Positions 35,980-46,600 of a DNA stretch of 64,000 nt are shown one piece after another. The translations under genes and the position numbers were made by a program. Source of the DNA: Geminicoccaceae bacterium (GTDB taxonomy: Bacteria; Pseudomonadota; Alphaproteobacteria; Geminicoccales; Geminicoccaceae). The stretch lies in contig JANQNY010000009.1 of NCBI GenBank assembly GCA_028279345.1, positions 62,001 to 126,000 on the forward strand, in the 5' to 3' direction. Numbering within the stretch: position 1 is the first letter of the stretch; each line of letters begins with the position of its first letter. The notes beneath the pieces were generated by a model. It searched no databases. It was given only the letters and a program-made list of their open reading frames with translations, and was not told where the DNA came from.

Positions 35980-37367
35980 AGCGTTCGGCCCTGCTTGCGC
36001 ATCTCCTTGGCGACGCCCGCCATCAGGTCCGTCGCAGCGATCAGCTCACGACCGTCGTTGAGCGCGGCGATGGCGGCATGCCGCACGACGTTGATCACCC
36101 CGCCGCCGGCGAGCTCGACTTGCTCGGCAAGCTCCTCGAGGCGTACGTCCCCGCCGAGGCGGACCTTGTCGCCGAGCGCGCCACGCCAGAGGCTGAGCCG
36201 TTGCTCGGCGTCGGGCATCGGAAAGTGGACCAGCGACTGAAACCGCCGAGCGAACGCGTCGTCGATGTTGCTCTTGAGGTTCGTCGCCAGGATCACGACG
36301 CCCGGCAGATCCTCGACCCGCTGCAGAAGGTAGGCGATCTCCTGGTTGGCGAAGCGGTCGTTGGAGCTCTGCGTTTGGGTTCGTTTGCCGAAGAGCGCGT
36401 CCGCCTCGTCAAAGAACAAGAGCCAGTCGCGATGCGCCGCTCGGTCGAAGACGCGGCCGAGGTTCTTCTCGGTCTCGCCGATGTACTTCGACACGATCAG
36501 CGAGAGGTCGACGCGGTAGACGTCAAGGCCGAGCTCTTGACCCAGCAAGGCTGCCGTCAGCGTCTTGCCGGTGCCAGGAGGGCCGTAGAACAGACACCGA
36601 TAGCCGGGCTTGAGTGCGCGCCCCAGACCCCAGCCGTCGAGAATCCGGCGCTCGTGTCGAACCCAGGCCTTGATGTGCTCGAGCTCGGCCGCCGTCTCGG
36701 GTGGCACCACGAGGTCGCGCCAGGAGAGCCGCGTGGTGAGCAGCTTCGCCGGGAAGTCGGGGCTGAAATTGGGCTTGCGGCGGAGGCCCGTGGCGAGCCG
36801 CTCAACCGAATCGGCGGGCACGGTGAGTGCACCGCCGAGCTCGGGCTCGTAGGCGCCCACGGCCTCCAGCCGCACGAGATCCTCACTGGCGAACGGGTGC
36901 TCTGGGCGGAACATTGAGAGAGTGGCGACCCGCGCATCGAGATCGCCGCCGGCTGCGACAAAGGCCGCTGTCTCGCCGGTCGGCAGGAAACCCTTGTGAT
37001 TGCCGCCACGCCAGCCGCCGAACTCGCTGAAATCGCGGCCCAGCCCCTTATTCTGCACGAACAGCACGTCGAGCAGTTCCGGACGGAGATGTGGAGCGAG
37101 TGCCAGAACGAGCACCAGCCGCTCCGTGGCATCGAGGCGGAGATCGGCGACCGTCCGCGCATAAGCGCTTCCAGCTTCTTGTAGTATGGGGGGCGGTGGC
37201 AGTTCCGCCGGCTCATCGGCGAAGTGTGCGTGGAGCCTGACCTCCAGAGCACGCGTCAACCAGGCAAGCTCCCTGTCGAGCTCGGCGGTGTGCGTGCGTG
37301 TGCTCGCCGAGCCGCCCTGGCGTGCCGCTCCGGCCCGTTCGCGTTCGCGGCGCACGGTCACCGCCAC
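35976..37367 (-). CDS. AAA+ ATPase of the eCIS (Afp15/Pvc15-like)
   Basis: A 463-residue protein with an N-terminal Pvc15-type helical domain and a C-terminal AAA+ module. Walker A is GPPGTGKT (262-269), Walker B is LLFFDEAD (316-323) followed by ALFGKRT, sensor 1 is ATN (361-363), and an Arg-finger-like FARRF lies at 372-376. In Afp/PVC and Streptomyces CIS this conserved ATPase is needed for assembly or cargo loading; the exact role is debated. The GTG start overlaps the end of the tape-measure gene by 10 bases. It is upstream of, and coupled to, the 1220-residue membrane protein. Confidence 0.95.
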   Translation of the reverse strand: MAVTVRRERERAGAARQGGSASTRTHTAELDRELAWLTRALEVRLHAHFADEPAELPPPPILQEAGSAYARTVADLRLDATERLVLVLALAPHLRPELLDVLFVQNKGLGRDFSEFGGWRGGNHKGFLPTGETAAFVAAGGDLDARVATLSMFRPEHPFASEDLVRLEAVGAYEPELGGALTVPADSVERLATGLRRKPNFSPDFPAKLLTTRLSWRDLVVPPETAAELEHIKAWVRHERRILDGWGLGRALKPGYRCLFYGPPGTGKTLTAALLGQELGLDVYRVDLSLIVSKYIGETEKNLGRVFDRAAHRDWLLFFDEADALFGKRTQTQSSNDRFANQEIAYLLQRVEDLPGVVILATNLKSNIDDAFARRFQSLVHFPMPDAEQRLSLWRGALGDKVRLGGDVRLEELAEQVELAGGGVINVVRHAAIAALNDGRELIAATDLMAGVAKEMRKQGRTL

Positions 37368-40300
37368 TCCACGAACAGCGGCTTAGGCATCCAGCGGTGA
37401 CCCACGACACCGTAGGACCAGGGCAAGCGGTCGAGGAGCATGTCATAGGCGCGCGGCTCGACCGACAAGCGCCAGCCTTCGGCGCTTTCGCGCAGCACGC
37501 CCGGTCGCCGCAGGAACGCCTCACGCAGCCCAGCCACGGACGTCTGCCCGAGAGCGCCCCAGTTGGCGATCACTGCCTCCAGGAGGCCCTCCACCAGCGC
37601 ACCGGCGGTGGGCGCAAGCTCCGCCGGCATCGGTGGCAGCTCCGGAGGTACACCGGCCAGCAGGGCCGCCACGCGGCTGCTGCCCGGACGCGGCTCGGCC
37701 AAGGGCGCACCCCAGACGGCCAGCTCCACGAGCGCACGCGCAACGGACCGGGCCGATCCTTCGGCAAGCACGCCCTCGACCATGAGCCCATCGCGCTCGA
37801 ACAAGCGCGGTAGGTAGGGGGCCAACAGGACGGCACCGGCGTCGTCCGTGGTCCAGGCTTCCGCGTCGGTGGCAGCACTCGCGGCAGGCGCCCGGCCGAC
37901 GGCCAAGCGCGCCAGCGAAACCGCGAGCGCCTCCCCCTCTGGATCGGTTGTTGCCCTACGCTCGAGCGCAGAACGGAGCTCGCCCGCGACGATCGCCGGC
38001 CGGACCCCACGGCGCTCGGCCAGCACCTCGACCGCGCGCGCCACGAAGTCGCCCGGGTCGACGCGCTGTTCGGCAGCCGCGGTCTCGAGGACCACCGCCC
38101 AGAGCAGCTCGCGCGTGTCAGCAACGCGGTTCATCAGCGCTCCCGCCAAGCGCTCGGTCGCCGCTGCCAGCGCGCCTGCCGTTTCCGGCTGGAGGGCAGC
38201 CAGCAGCCGCGCCCGTGCGTCGTTGTCCAACAGGCGTCCCAGGCGGCTCGCCGACTGCTTGGTGTGCGCGCGAACGAGCGACGCCGCGAGCAGCGGCCGC
38301 GTTGTCAGGACGGCTCGCGCGAGAATGGCCGCCTCCGGGGTCGCCGGACTGCCCGCCAGGAATACCTCCAGCCGCCCCAGGGACGGCCGCAGCTTTGGCG
38401 CCTGGAGGTCGAGCGGCGCGTCGTCCGCGACGGCAGCGAGAACGGCGGCAAAGCGCTGCGTCGCGTCCGGCGCCGCTTCGCCGGCAACCAGCGTGCGCTC
38501 CAGCTCCTCGACGTCACCGGCGCTGGTTGCCGCCAGGATGTCGACGACGGCTCCGCGGATCTCTCTCGCCGTTCGGCCGACCGTCAGCGCCGCGACCGGG
38601 GGCGTGCCATTGGTGAGACCCGCCTTGAGTTGGCCGAGCAGGCTGGGCAGCGAGCGCCGCATCGTGCCGGTCGCCGTGGCGAGCGCGCCTGGCGCCACAC
38701 GTCCAGCGATGGCCTCGCCAAAGGCGGCGTAGGCGGCTAGGACAGCTCGCGCGGGGATGGCCGGTCGCGGCAGATGGAGCGGGCGGAGCCCGAGACGATC
38801 GGCGACCACGCCGGCCCAGTCCTGCCCTGCGCCCCGTGCACTCAAGATGCCGATTGCGGTCTGCCAGAAGAGCGGTCGTGGCACGTCCGCGCCGCCCGCA
38901 AGACCGGTCTCCAGCGAAGCCAGGTCCGCCGGCGAAGCGCGCAACGCCAACGCCAACGCCGCAAGCTCGCGCTCGTCGAGCGCCATAACCACGCGCCGCA
39001 CGGCTGCTTGATCGTCCATCGCGCGAAGACGCGCTGCGACAAGCTCAGGTTGCTGTCGCGCCGCGGCAGCCAAGACCGCTCCAGGCTCCGCCTCGAGCGC
39101 CCGCTCGATCGCCCGATGGGCCAGCCGTTCGACGTCAGGGATCTCGAGGTCGAGGCCCAGCATTGCCGCCAGTTCCGACCTTGCGTCCGGCGCTGCGGCC
39201 AACAGGAGCACGGCCGTTCGTTGCGGCTTGGACGAGAGCTCGTTGCGGAGAAATCCCACAGCCGCCGAATGAAGCCTGTCATGAAGTGGCGGGCCACCTG
39301 CGCGCGCGCTCGTTCCGGTAAGCATCGTCTGGCCGGCGAGCATCGCCTGGGCCAGCTTGTAGCCCTGCAGCCAAAGCGGCTCCTCCTGTGCTCGCGACCA
39401 CGTCTCGAGCTGCGGCGACCGGCCTGCCAACAGCTGATCGATCGCCCTGGTCGCCGCTTGCTCGGGCGCCACCCCCTCGACGACCGCAAGTCTCGCTCGC
39501 TCGATGTCGAAGTCGATACGGGCGGCCTCCGCGAGCGCTGCAATGAGCTCGGGCAGGTCATCGACGGCCATCACGGTAACGACCGTCGCGGCATCCAGCT
39601 GCCCCGTGCGGAGAGCGGCCAGCAGCGAGTGCGCCACTGCGGGTGACAGCCCGCGCGCGCGTCGCGGCGGCGTCGGCGTTTCGGCTCGTTCCCTCGCTGC
39701 CGAGGACGGGGTTTCCCGGGCAGCGTCTAGCGCCTCTTCCGCGTGCGCGCTCCCTGTCCCAATGCCAACGACGCCGCCCGCATCCGCCGTGCCGAGGGCA
39801 TCCGTCGCCGGCGTGGTAGCCGCTGCGGCACGCTCCAGGTCGATCACCTCACCCGCAGCCAGCCGTGCGAGCACATTGCGGAGAAAGGGTTCCGGGTCGC
39901 CGAGCGAAGCAAGCCGTCGCCGGAGTGCCGCGGTGAGTTCGGGCACTGGACCACCCGAGGCCGCCGCCATCGCCGTCACCTGGTGCACCAGCTCGTCCGG
40001 TGACCGTGCTGAGCGAAGGGGCGATGCTGTAGCCGAGGCACCTTGGCGTGGCGGCAGCGCCGCTTCGTCGGCGGCGAGGGCCTCGGGCGCCGAGCGTTGC
40101 ACCATGCCAAGCGCTGCGGCGATCAGCTCGCGCAACCGGGTGCGATCCGCTTCGCTCACGCCATGAGCCGAGATCGACCCGAGGTCGACCTCGACCGTCT
40201 CGACGTTCCGAGCGCGATCGCCGCGCGCGACGTCGTCGAGCGCTTGCTCAACGGCCGGGAGCAGGCCCTCGATCAGATCGCGTCCGACGTCTTCCGCAGG

Positions 40301-40393
40301 GCGGCCGAGCGGTTCGATCGACGTGAACTGCAGCGCGAAGGTCAGCTCTTCGACCAGGTGTCGCGTGCCGATCGTGGTTGCGACGCGGCTCAC
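37358..40393 (-). CDS. eCIS tape-measure protein (Afp14/Pvc14-like, CIS_TMP family)
   Basis: A 1011-residue, mostly alanine-rich helical protein. The N-terminal ~110 residues carry the contractile-injection-system tape-measure signature (HLVEELTFALQFTS, LLPAVEQALDDVARG, VETVEVDLGSISA). The long repetitive middle sets tube length, and the C-terminus (YDMLLDRLPWSYGVVGHRWM followed by PLFVEWR) is the conserved family end, with one of its characteristic WxxxxV...W patterns. The start at 40393 overlaps the stop of the upstream baseplate gene by four bases. Confidence 0.93.
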   Translation of the reverse strand: MSRVATTIGTRHLVEELTFALQFTSIEPLGRPAEDVGRDLIEGLLPAVEQALDDVARGDRARNVETVEVDLGSISAHGVSEADRTRLRELIAAALGMVQRSAPEALAADEAALPPRQGASATASPLRSARSPDELVHQVTAMAAASGGPVPELTAALRRRLASLGDPEPFLRNVLARLAAGEVIDLERAAAATTPATDALGTADAGGVVGIGTGSAHAEEALDAARETPSSAARERAETPTPPRRARGLSPAVAHSLLAALRTGQLDAATVVTVMAVDDLPELIAALAEAARIDFDIERARLAVVEGVAPEQAATRAIDQLLAGRSPQLETWSRAQEEPLWLQGYKLAQAMLAGQTMLTGTSARAGGPPLHDRLHSAAVGFLRNELSSKPQRTAVLLLAAAPDARSELAAMLGLDLEIPDVERLAHRAIERALEAEPGAVLAAAARQQPELVAARLRAMDDQAAVRRVVMALDERELAALALALRASPADLASLETGLAGGADVPRPLFWQTAIGILSARGAGQDWAGVVADRLGLRPLHLPRPAIPARAVLAAYAAFGEAIAGRVAPGALATATGTMRRSLPSLLGQLKAGLTNGTPPVAALTVGRTAREIRGAVVDILAATSAGDVEELERTLVAGEAAPDATQRFAAVLAAVADDAPLDLQAPKLRPSLGRLEVFLAGSPATPEAAILARAVLTTRPLLAASLVRAHTKQSASRLGRLLDNDARARLLAALQPETAGALAAATERLAGALMNRVADTRELLWAVVLETAAAEQRVDPGDFVARAVEVLAERRGVRPAIVAGELRSALERRATTDPEGEALAVSLARLAVGRAPAASAATDAEAWTTDDAGAVLLAPYLPRLFERDGLMVEGVLAEGSARSVARALVELAVWGAPLAEPRPGSSRVAALLAGVPPELPPMPAELAPTAGALVEGLLEAVIANWGALGQTSVAGLREAFLRRPGVLRESAEGWRLSVEPRAYDMLLDRLPWSYGVVGHRWMPKPLFVEWR

Positions 40394-42858
40394 GAGATGA
40401 GATCCGGACCGAGGCCGAGGAGGCGCTGGACGTCTCGGGCACGCGCGTCAAGCTCCGCGGCCGCGTCGTCCTCCAGCTCCGTCGCCGCGAGATAGGCGGC
40501 GAGCGCATCCCGCCAGACGGCGTGGCAGATCTCGAAGTCGAGGAGGTTCTCGATGTCGTCGAACCAGACGCATCGAGCGAGGACGTGCGCCGGGCAATTC
40601 AGACGAACGGTCTCGGCGACGAGCTGGCGAAAGTCCGATCGCGCCAGCCGTGGCGTCCATCCCGGCATGACGACCGTGAGCTGGAGCGCGCTTGCCGCGA
40701 GCGTCGACAGGTCGCGCGTCTCTGGTTGGCGTGCGCGCAAGAGGATGTGCTCGACAACGTGCAAACCCTCGCTCGCGCGCGACAACGCGACAAGCGCGCG
40801 GCGCAGGCGGTTGGCGGCCCGGATCCCTGCATCGCGCCCCGCGAACACCCCGAGCACCGCCCAGGAACGCATGCCTTCGTCCAGTTCATCGGGACCAAGC
40901 TCGAGGAAGAGCTGCCAACCGCCACCCAGCTGAGCCAAACGGAAGCGCGCGATGTCGATACCTGAGACCAGCATCCGTGGATCGAGTGCGCCAGCGGGAA
41001 GCAGGCCGACCTCGCGCACCGATGCCACGAGGTCTGCAAGGCTCTCGCCGGCGCCGTCTTCGGTGAGCTGGACCAGGGCGTCGAAGGTCCTTGCGATCGC
41101 AGCCGTCTCGCGCTCCAGCCCGGCCAAGCCGTCGCCGGGTTCGCCCGGTTCCAGGTCGTGCTCGGCGAGCACGAGGCCCAGCCACTGCCAAGGCGCCGCC
41201 GCATGCACGTCCAGCAGTCGAGCGATGCGCCGCGCGAAGCCACCGACGCCGTGGGCCCGTGGCGGATCCTCCGCGGGCTCCGCCAAGGCTAGATCCGCAG
41301 CCCCACCGCGGTCGCGGGTCATCATCTCGATGTCCAGGAGAAAACCCTCGCGCCTCGCGACCACTGCGGCCGACCGCTCGCCGGGGCTGCAGTAGAGGTC
41401 GAAGGTGGTGAGGGAATTCTGAGAGAACTGCTCACCATAGAGCGCTAGAAGATAGTCAAGAACGCGCCCACGCCGCTCGACCACGTCATCGCGGGCAAAC
41501 ACCGCCGCGGCCATACCCGCCGCGCTACAGAGGTCCCGCTCCGTTGCCGGCAGCAGCTCGCCTAGTTCGCCGGCCGATGCATAGCTGCGCGTGGTCCCGG
41601 CGGCGGCAAACAGGCGGCGCACGTCGGCGAGCTGAGCCAGCGTGTCGGCGAGGGGCTGCTCGGCAAGCAGCAGGAAGCCCCGCAACTGGCGGGCACGTTC
41701 TCGAGCGGCCCGGCCAGCAGACCGTGGGAGCCCCTCTCGATCAACGCCGTAGGCCGTGGGCAGGTGGTGCTGAACGAGCGTGTAGGCGGCGACGTCGCGG
41801 TACCCAGCCGCGGGGGTTGCGCGGACCGTCGCCGCGTCCTGGACGAGGCGCATCGCGCGCGCGCGTTCTACCGCAATCCGTCGTCGGTGTCCTGCCACGC
41901 GCGCGTCGTCGACATCGAGCCGCCGGCCGCGGCTTGTGAGTACGATGCGGTCGCCCGCCGTGCCGCTGCCCGCGTCGCACAAGCTGAGAACGACCGGTCG
42001 CGTGTCGCCGTCGTTTGCAGGAGCATCGATGGGCTCGACAGCCAGATGCCTTACGACCCTGACGCCCTCGACCTCGCCCACGGCGCGAAAGAACGACTGC
42101 GGCGCGCGCGTGCCCAGGTCGATCGGTCGGATGGCAGGTGCGCCCCTTGCCAGGCGCCGGCTGGAGTAGACACCGGACCGACCAAGTGGCCCCTCAAAGA
42201 CCTCGTCGAGCGGTCTCTCCGTGCGACGCAGCTCGTCGAACGGCACGGCCCGGGGGCCTGCATGGAGTAGCCCGGCACAGCGCTCATAGACGTCCGCGAC
42301 GATACGCTCGGGCGAACGCTGGCGGTCGACCTCGAGCGCAACGTGGAGGCGGCAACGGACCGTCCTCGCGAATTCGACGCGGTCAGCGTCCTCGCCGGTA
42401 TTGCGGATTGCCTGAAAGGCGCTGCGGGCGCGGGCGAGAAGTGCACCACCCGGCTCGACCGCGAGTTCCTCGCGCGGTGACAGATAGATGTCGATGAGAC
42501 CGGTCGGCTCGCTGCGCCGCCCTGTGACGGGTCTCACCCACACGTCGTCGACCTCCGGCAGTGCATCGAGCAGGGCTGCGCGGATGTCGTCCGCCGTTGC
42601 CGGCCGGCAGGGGAGCGCTCGCTCCGGACGAAGGAGGCCCAACGCGGCGAGATCCAGACCGTCCGGACCAGCAAGCAAATCCGCGATCGGGAAGTCCAGC
42701 CGATAGCCGATGTCCGTCAGGCCATAGACCAGGGCTTCCAGCAGCGTCACGCCCGGGTCGTGCAGATTGTAGTCGGTCCAGAGTTCGCCGGAGAGGTCCT
42801 GCAGATGCGTGAGGCCGCGATTGCGGAGCGCCTGGAACTCCAGGCTGGACTCGGTCAT
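40390..42858 (-). CDS. Large eCIS baseplate protein (Afp12/Pvc12-like)
   Basis: An 822-residue baseplate wedge component. The N-terminal signature LWTDYNLHDPGVTLLEALVY, continuing LTDIGYRLDFP, is characteristic of Pvc12-type proteins. A C-terminal segment SEGLHVVEHILLRAR is also typical. The start is the ATG at 42858 (MTESSLEFQALR); the upstream in-frame stretch is proline/arginine-rich and overlaps another gene. Its first four bases overlap the stop of the preceding gene (ATGA). Confidence 0.92.
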   Translation of the reverse strand: MTESSLEFQALRNRGLTHLQDLSGELWTDYNLHDPGVTLLEALVYGLTDIGYRLDFPIADLLAGPDGLDLAALGLLRPERALPCRPATADDIRAALLDALPEVDDVWVRPVTGRRSEPTGLIDIYLSPREELAVEPGGALLARARSAFQAIRNTGEDADRVEFARTVRCRLHVALEVDRQRSPERIVADVYERCAGLLHAGPRAVPFDELRRTERPLDEVFEGPLGRSGVYSSRRLARGAPAIRPIDLGTRAPQSFFRAVGEVEGVRVVRHLAVEPIDAPANDGDTRPVVLSLCDAGSGTAGDRIVLTSRGRRLDVDDARVAGHRRRIAVERARAMRLVQDAATVRATPAAGYRDVAAYTLVQHHLPTAYGVDREGLPRSAGRAARERARQLRGFLLLAEQPLADTLAQLADVRRLFAAAGTTRSYASAGELGELLPATERDLCSAAGMAAAVFARDDVVERRGRVLDYLLALYGEQFSQNSLTTFDLYCSPGERSAAVVARREGFLLDIEMMTRDRGGAADLALAEPAEDPPRAHGVGGFARRIARLLDVHAAAPWQWLGLVLAEHDLEPGEPGDGLAGLERETAAIARTFDALVQLTEDGAGESLADLVASVREVGLLPAGALDPRMLVSGIDIARFRLAQLGGGWQLFLELGPDELDEGMRSWAVLGVFAGRDAGIRAANRLRRALVALSRASEGLHVVEHILLRARQPETRDLSTLAASALQLTVVMPGWTPRLARSDFRQLVAETVRLNCPAHVLARCVWFDDIENLLDFEICHAVWRDALAAYLAATELEDDAAAELDARARDVQRLLGLGPDLIS

Positions 42859-43676
42859 CCCCGCAATCCTCGTCGCGCGGGATCTCCTGGACCGACGCCG
42901 GCCATCCGGGGGTCGTGCCACAGGCTCGCGATGTGCGCCTGCACGGTCTGCCCGCGCGGCAGCGGGCAGCGCGATCGGATCTCCAGGCGGTAGCTCCGCG
43001 GGTCCGTGGCGTGGGTTCGCCAGCGAAGCTGCAGTCGGTCGCCGCGGCGGCCGTAGCTGGCGTGCAGGGTGCGGATGGGCCGACCGTGGCCGAAGAGCCT
43101 CGTCCAAAGACCCGCCGGATTGAACGCGTTCATCGCGATGGCATGGAGCAGCGCATACCGGCCGCTCTTCTCGCCGCCGCTCACGCCGGCGAGCACCTCA
43201 AAGGCGTGGCAGCCGGTCACGAACTCGGTCAGTGCACGCCAGCCGCCCTGCGCGGCGGTTGCTGTGTCTACCTGTGGGACGGGCGGGTAGCCGGCCCTAC
43301 CCCGTGCTCTCATGACCCCGTCGACGTCAAATTGAGCCTGGGGCGCTTCCTGGAGGACACCGACGCGGTCGCCGGCGATCGTCAGGCTGCTGGTGAGCTT
43401 GCCCTCAGCGTCGCCGGCCCTGCGGATCTGCAGCGCGTCGCCGTCCTTGTCGTAGGACACGCGCCAGAGCGGCTCGGTAAACACGCTTTGGTCGTAGAAC
43501 GAGATGAGGTTGGGCTCGGAAAGGCTGGCGATACAGATGCCGTCTTCCGGCGTTTTCTTGATACCGTCGTCGACGCGATTGAAGGAGGAATCGATCAGGT
43601 CACGGAACTGATCCGCGGCCGGCAGGGCGCCGCCTTGAAAGTAGTTTGTAAGCGTCTTGCGACCGTGAACTGGCAT
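42855..43676 (-). CDS. eCIS baseplate accessory / fibre-like protein
   Basis: A 273-residue protein. The N-terminal segment RKTLTNYFQGGALPAADQFR, continuing DLIDSSFNRVDDGI, and the later FEVLAGVSGGEKSGRYALLH and RPIRTLHASYGRRGDRLQLR recall a conserved family encoded beside Pvc11/Pvc12 in eCIS clusters of several phyla. It sits in the position where Afp carries its fibre gene (Afp13), but shows none of the long repeat-rich shaft of that protein. It may be a short fibre, fibre adaptor or wedge accessory. Both ends overlap neighbours (ATGA with Pvc12; shared base with Pvc11), so it is co-translated with the baseplate. Confidence 0.7.
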   Translation of the reverse strand: MPVHGRKTLTNYFQGGALPAADQFRDLIDSSFNRVDDGIKKTPEDGICIASLSEPNLISFYDQSVFTEPLWRVSYDKDGDALQIRRAGDAEGKLTSSLTIAGDRVGVLQEAPQAQFDVDGVMRARGRAGYPPVPQVDTATAAQGGWRALTEFVTGCHAFEVLAGVSGGEKSGRYALLHAIAMNAFNPAGLWTRLFGHGRPIRTLHASYGRRGDRLQLRWRTHATDPRSYRLEIRSRCPLPRGQTVQAHIASLWHDPRMAGVGPGDPARRGLRG

Positions 43677-46600
43677 CAGCGGCCGGTCCCGGTGACGACC
43701 AGCGTTCCACCGACCTCGAGATCGCCGATGCCCGCTGGCATCGCCGCTTCCGGTGTCGTCGGCACGCTCGTCCTGAGCGCTTGCCGACGGAAAGGCAGCG
43801 GCAGGCTCCAGGGCACGCTGTGGCGGAGCACGTCGACCTTGCGCTGAGCGTTGTAGGGGTCGCTTGGCGACCGTGCGGTATCGACGAGGCCGTAACAGCC
43901 CTGATCGTCGTTCGTGAGCATGAGCATGGCGAACTCGCCGACGCTCGCCACGCCCTCGCGAGAGGCGATGAACGCTTCGACCTCGTCGGCGGCGATCTGC
44001 CAACCAAAGCCAGGCGTCGGTCCCTCGCCACCCCATGGCGTCAGATACGCGGCGACGTCGCTTGCCAATGTTCGAAGTAGCCGACCGCGATCGATGTCGG
44101 CGGACAGGCCCACGCGACAGCGCACCTGGAGGTAGTCGTAAGCTGGGTTCTGCACGGCGATGCGCACACCCGGTGCTGCCAATGTCTCGAGCGCGTCGCG
44201 GATCCGCCGCAAGGACAGCACGTCGAACATCCGCGCCTCGTAGAAGCGATCGGCGTCGGTGGCGGCCGCGTGCGGGACGACCACGACCAGGACGTGTCCG
44301 GGCGCAGGCCGGTCTTGGCCCGTGTCCAGGGCGGGAAAGCATTTAACCTTCCAGACCTGCTCGAAACGCTCCAGGACCAAGCGCTCGTAGTCACGCGCTG
44401 TGACAGCGCGGCCTTTATGTCTGAGGCGCTCACTGACGCGCGCGCGGTAGGCGGGCGTAGTCTCTGCCGCGACGCCGCCGAACGGGGTCCCAACCAAACG
44501 GATGGTTTCGAGACCGGCGATTGGCTCGGCGAGGCGCCAATCGAGATTGGGCGGCAGTGGCTCCGTACGTTCCGCGGTCTCGGTCGCGATCAGGCCGTTG
44601 ACCATAACGGCGCGCAGGCGCGGAAACGCGTTGATCCTTGCGTCCGCAGCAACGCGCAGCCAGATCGCACCCGCCGCCACGCCGCGACCCGAGCGCGTGG
44701 CGTCCTCTGGCACATTGATGGAGATCAGGCCCGAACGCATCAAGCCGCTCGTCGTGTCGGCGACGATGCGCTCAGCCGCCAGCGGCAGCCAGCCGCGTGC
44801 CCCAAGATAGCTCCAGTGGAGCCGCGGCGGGTCGAAGCCGCGGCGACGGCGGGCGCGTTCCGCTGTGTCGAACAGGAGCGTCACCGGCTCGCCGGGTGCA
44901 AGGCGGTCAACGCCGATATGCAGGGACCCGTCGAACATGCGCGCAGGTAGCAACCCAGGCCCCGGGCGCAGTGGTTCCGGGTAAACCTGCTCGACGGCGA
45001 AGGGCCCGATGTGATCGAGATACTCGGCCCGAGCGCGGGCTTGCTCGACGTCCCCGCCGCCGACGTGGATCACGCTCCTGGCCTCGTAGTCGAGGACCAG
45101 GCGGGCGAGCGTCGGTGTGTAGGGCGGCGGCGGGTTAGGCGCGCGCTTGCGCCTGAGGGTCGCTGCGATGGCGCGCGCGTAGAGGGTTGGGTATGCGCCG
45201 TGGCCGAAACCCAGCGCCGGTCCCTCGAGGACCAGACGGGCGAAGCCGGCGCGCGCCCGCACACCGTAGCCGAACTGCGCCTCAGCCAAATCCGGCGGCA
45301 GCGGCCGAGCCGTGGCGGGCACGTCGATGACGACCGAAGACGTCGACGGTAGCCTTTCGACCTCCGAAACTTCGGCAAACAGCGGTTCGGCATGCTGCCC
45401 GGTCGGGCGCCAGTCGCTGTCGACGAGCCAGCTTCGCATCACCCTGAATGGCTCGCTGTCGAAGCCGTCGCCATAGCCCGCGTAGTGCGCGGCGAACCCG
45501 CCGAACGCACGGGGCAGCCCGGTCCAGGTAAGGTTCAGGCGCATCGAGCGCAGTGGCTTGAGCGCCGCCTCCCAAGCGCCGACCATCAGCGCCGCGCCCG
45601 GAAGCGGTGTCGGTCCGAAGGGTTGAAACGGCGCGGAGGGATCCAGCGGCCCGAGGTCGTTGCTCACGCGCAGGGTTCTGAGCCCCGTGACCGCGACGTC
45701 GACGCCGACCTGTTCGAGAACGAAGGGCTCGAAGAGCGTGTGCGCGCAGAACGTAGCGTCCTCCGCAAGACGCAGCCGCGCCATGGGCGCCACGGGCGGT
45801 CGGCCCAGCTCTGCCGCGGCCGACGGCGAGGGTTCGATTGGCGGCGCGTCGTGACGCAGGACGCATGTGACCTTCAACCCGGTCGGGTGATTGGCGTCGG
45901 CGTCGGCCAGATTGCTCACGGCGAAGCCACCGACCTCGTACCAGCCGTCGGCCGTCGTGAGTTCCAAGCTGAAGGCGGAACTGAGATAGGTCTCAAACTG
46001 ATAGGCGCGGCTCTCCGAGAAGAACATGAACACCGGATCGCGGTCGCGCCGCAGAGTCTGGCTCTCGACTTCGGTACTGGCCTCGCCAAACACGCGCCGC
46101 GCGCAAAGCGACAGCCACCGCACCAGGTGCTCCGGCAAAGCATGCTCCGGGCTCAAAAGCACGTGGGCTGCGAGGCGGCCGAGCGGCACCGTGACGGCAC
46201 GGTGATCATCCGGGCGCGCCACGGCAATGAGCCGCCGCAAGAGCGCCGCCGTTACCGGATCGCCAGGGAGCAGCACCGCGTCGTCGGCGATGAGTTCGGA
46301 GCCACCCTCGGCCAGCACCCGCGCCACCGTTCCAGCCAGCGTCTCGCCAGGCAGCGCCACGGCGTTGGCGAGCGGAGCGTCGGCGCGCAAGCGTCGCGCA
46401 AAGGCGGCGGCCAGGTCGTTGCGAGCAGCGGCGTCGTCCGGGTCGCGGGCCCCGGCCGGGAGCCGCAGCACCAGCTCGAACGCGATGCGGCGTCGACCTT
46501 CGCGCAGGAGCAGACAGGGCGATGTGATACATAGCCCGAAGTCCGCGTGCTCGTGTGCGGCCACGTCCCCACCAAACAGCGCCCACGACGGTTGGCGCAC

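Noticed and set aside
43677..44342. N-terminal extension of the 273-residue eCIS accessory protein
   Set aside because: The extension is Arg-rich, lies antiphase within the Pvc11-like gene, and family-like sequence begins at the ATG at 43676.
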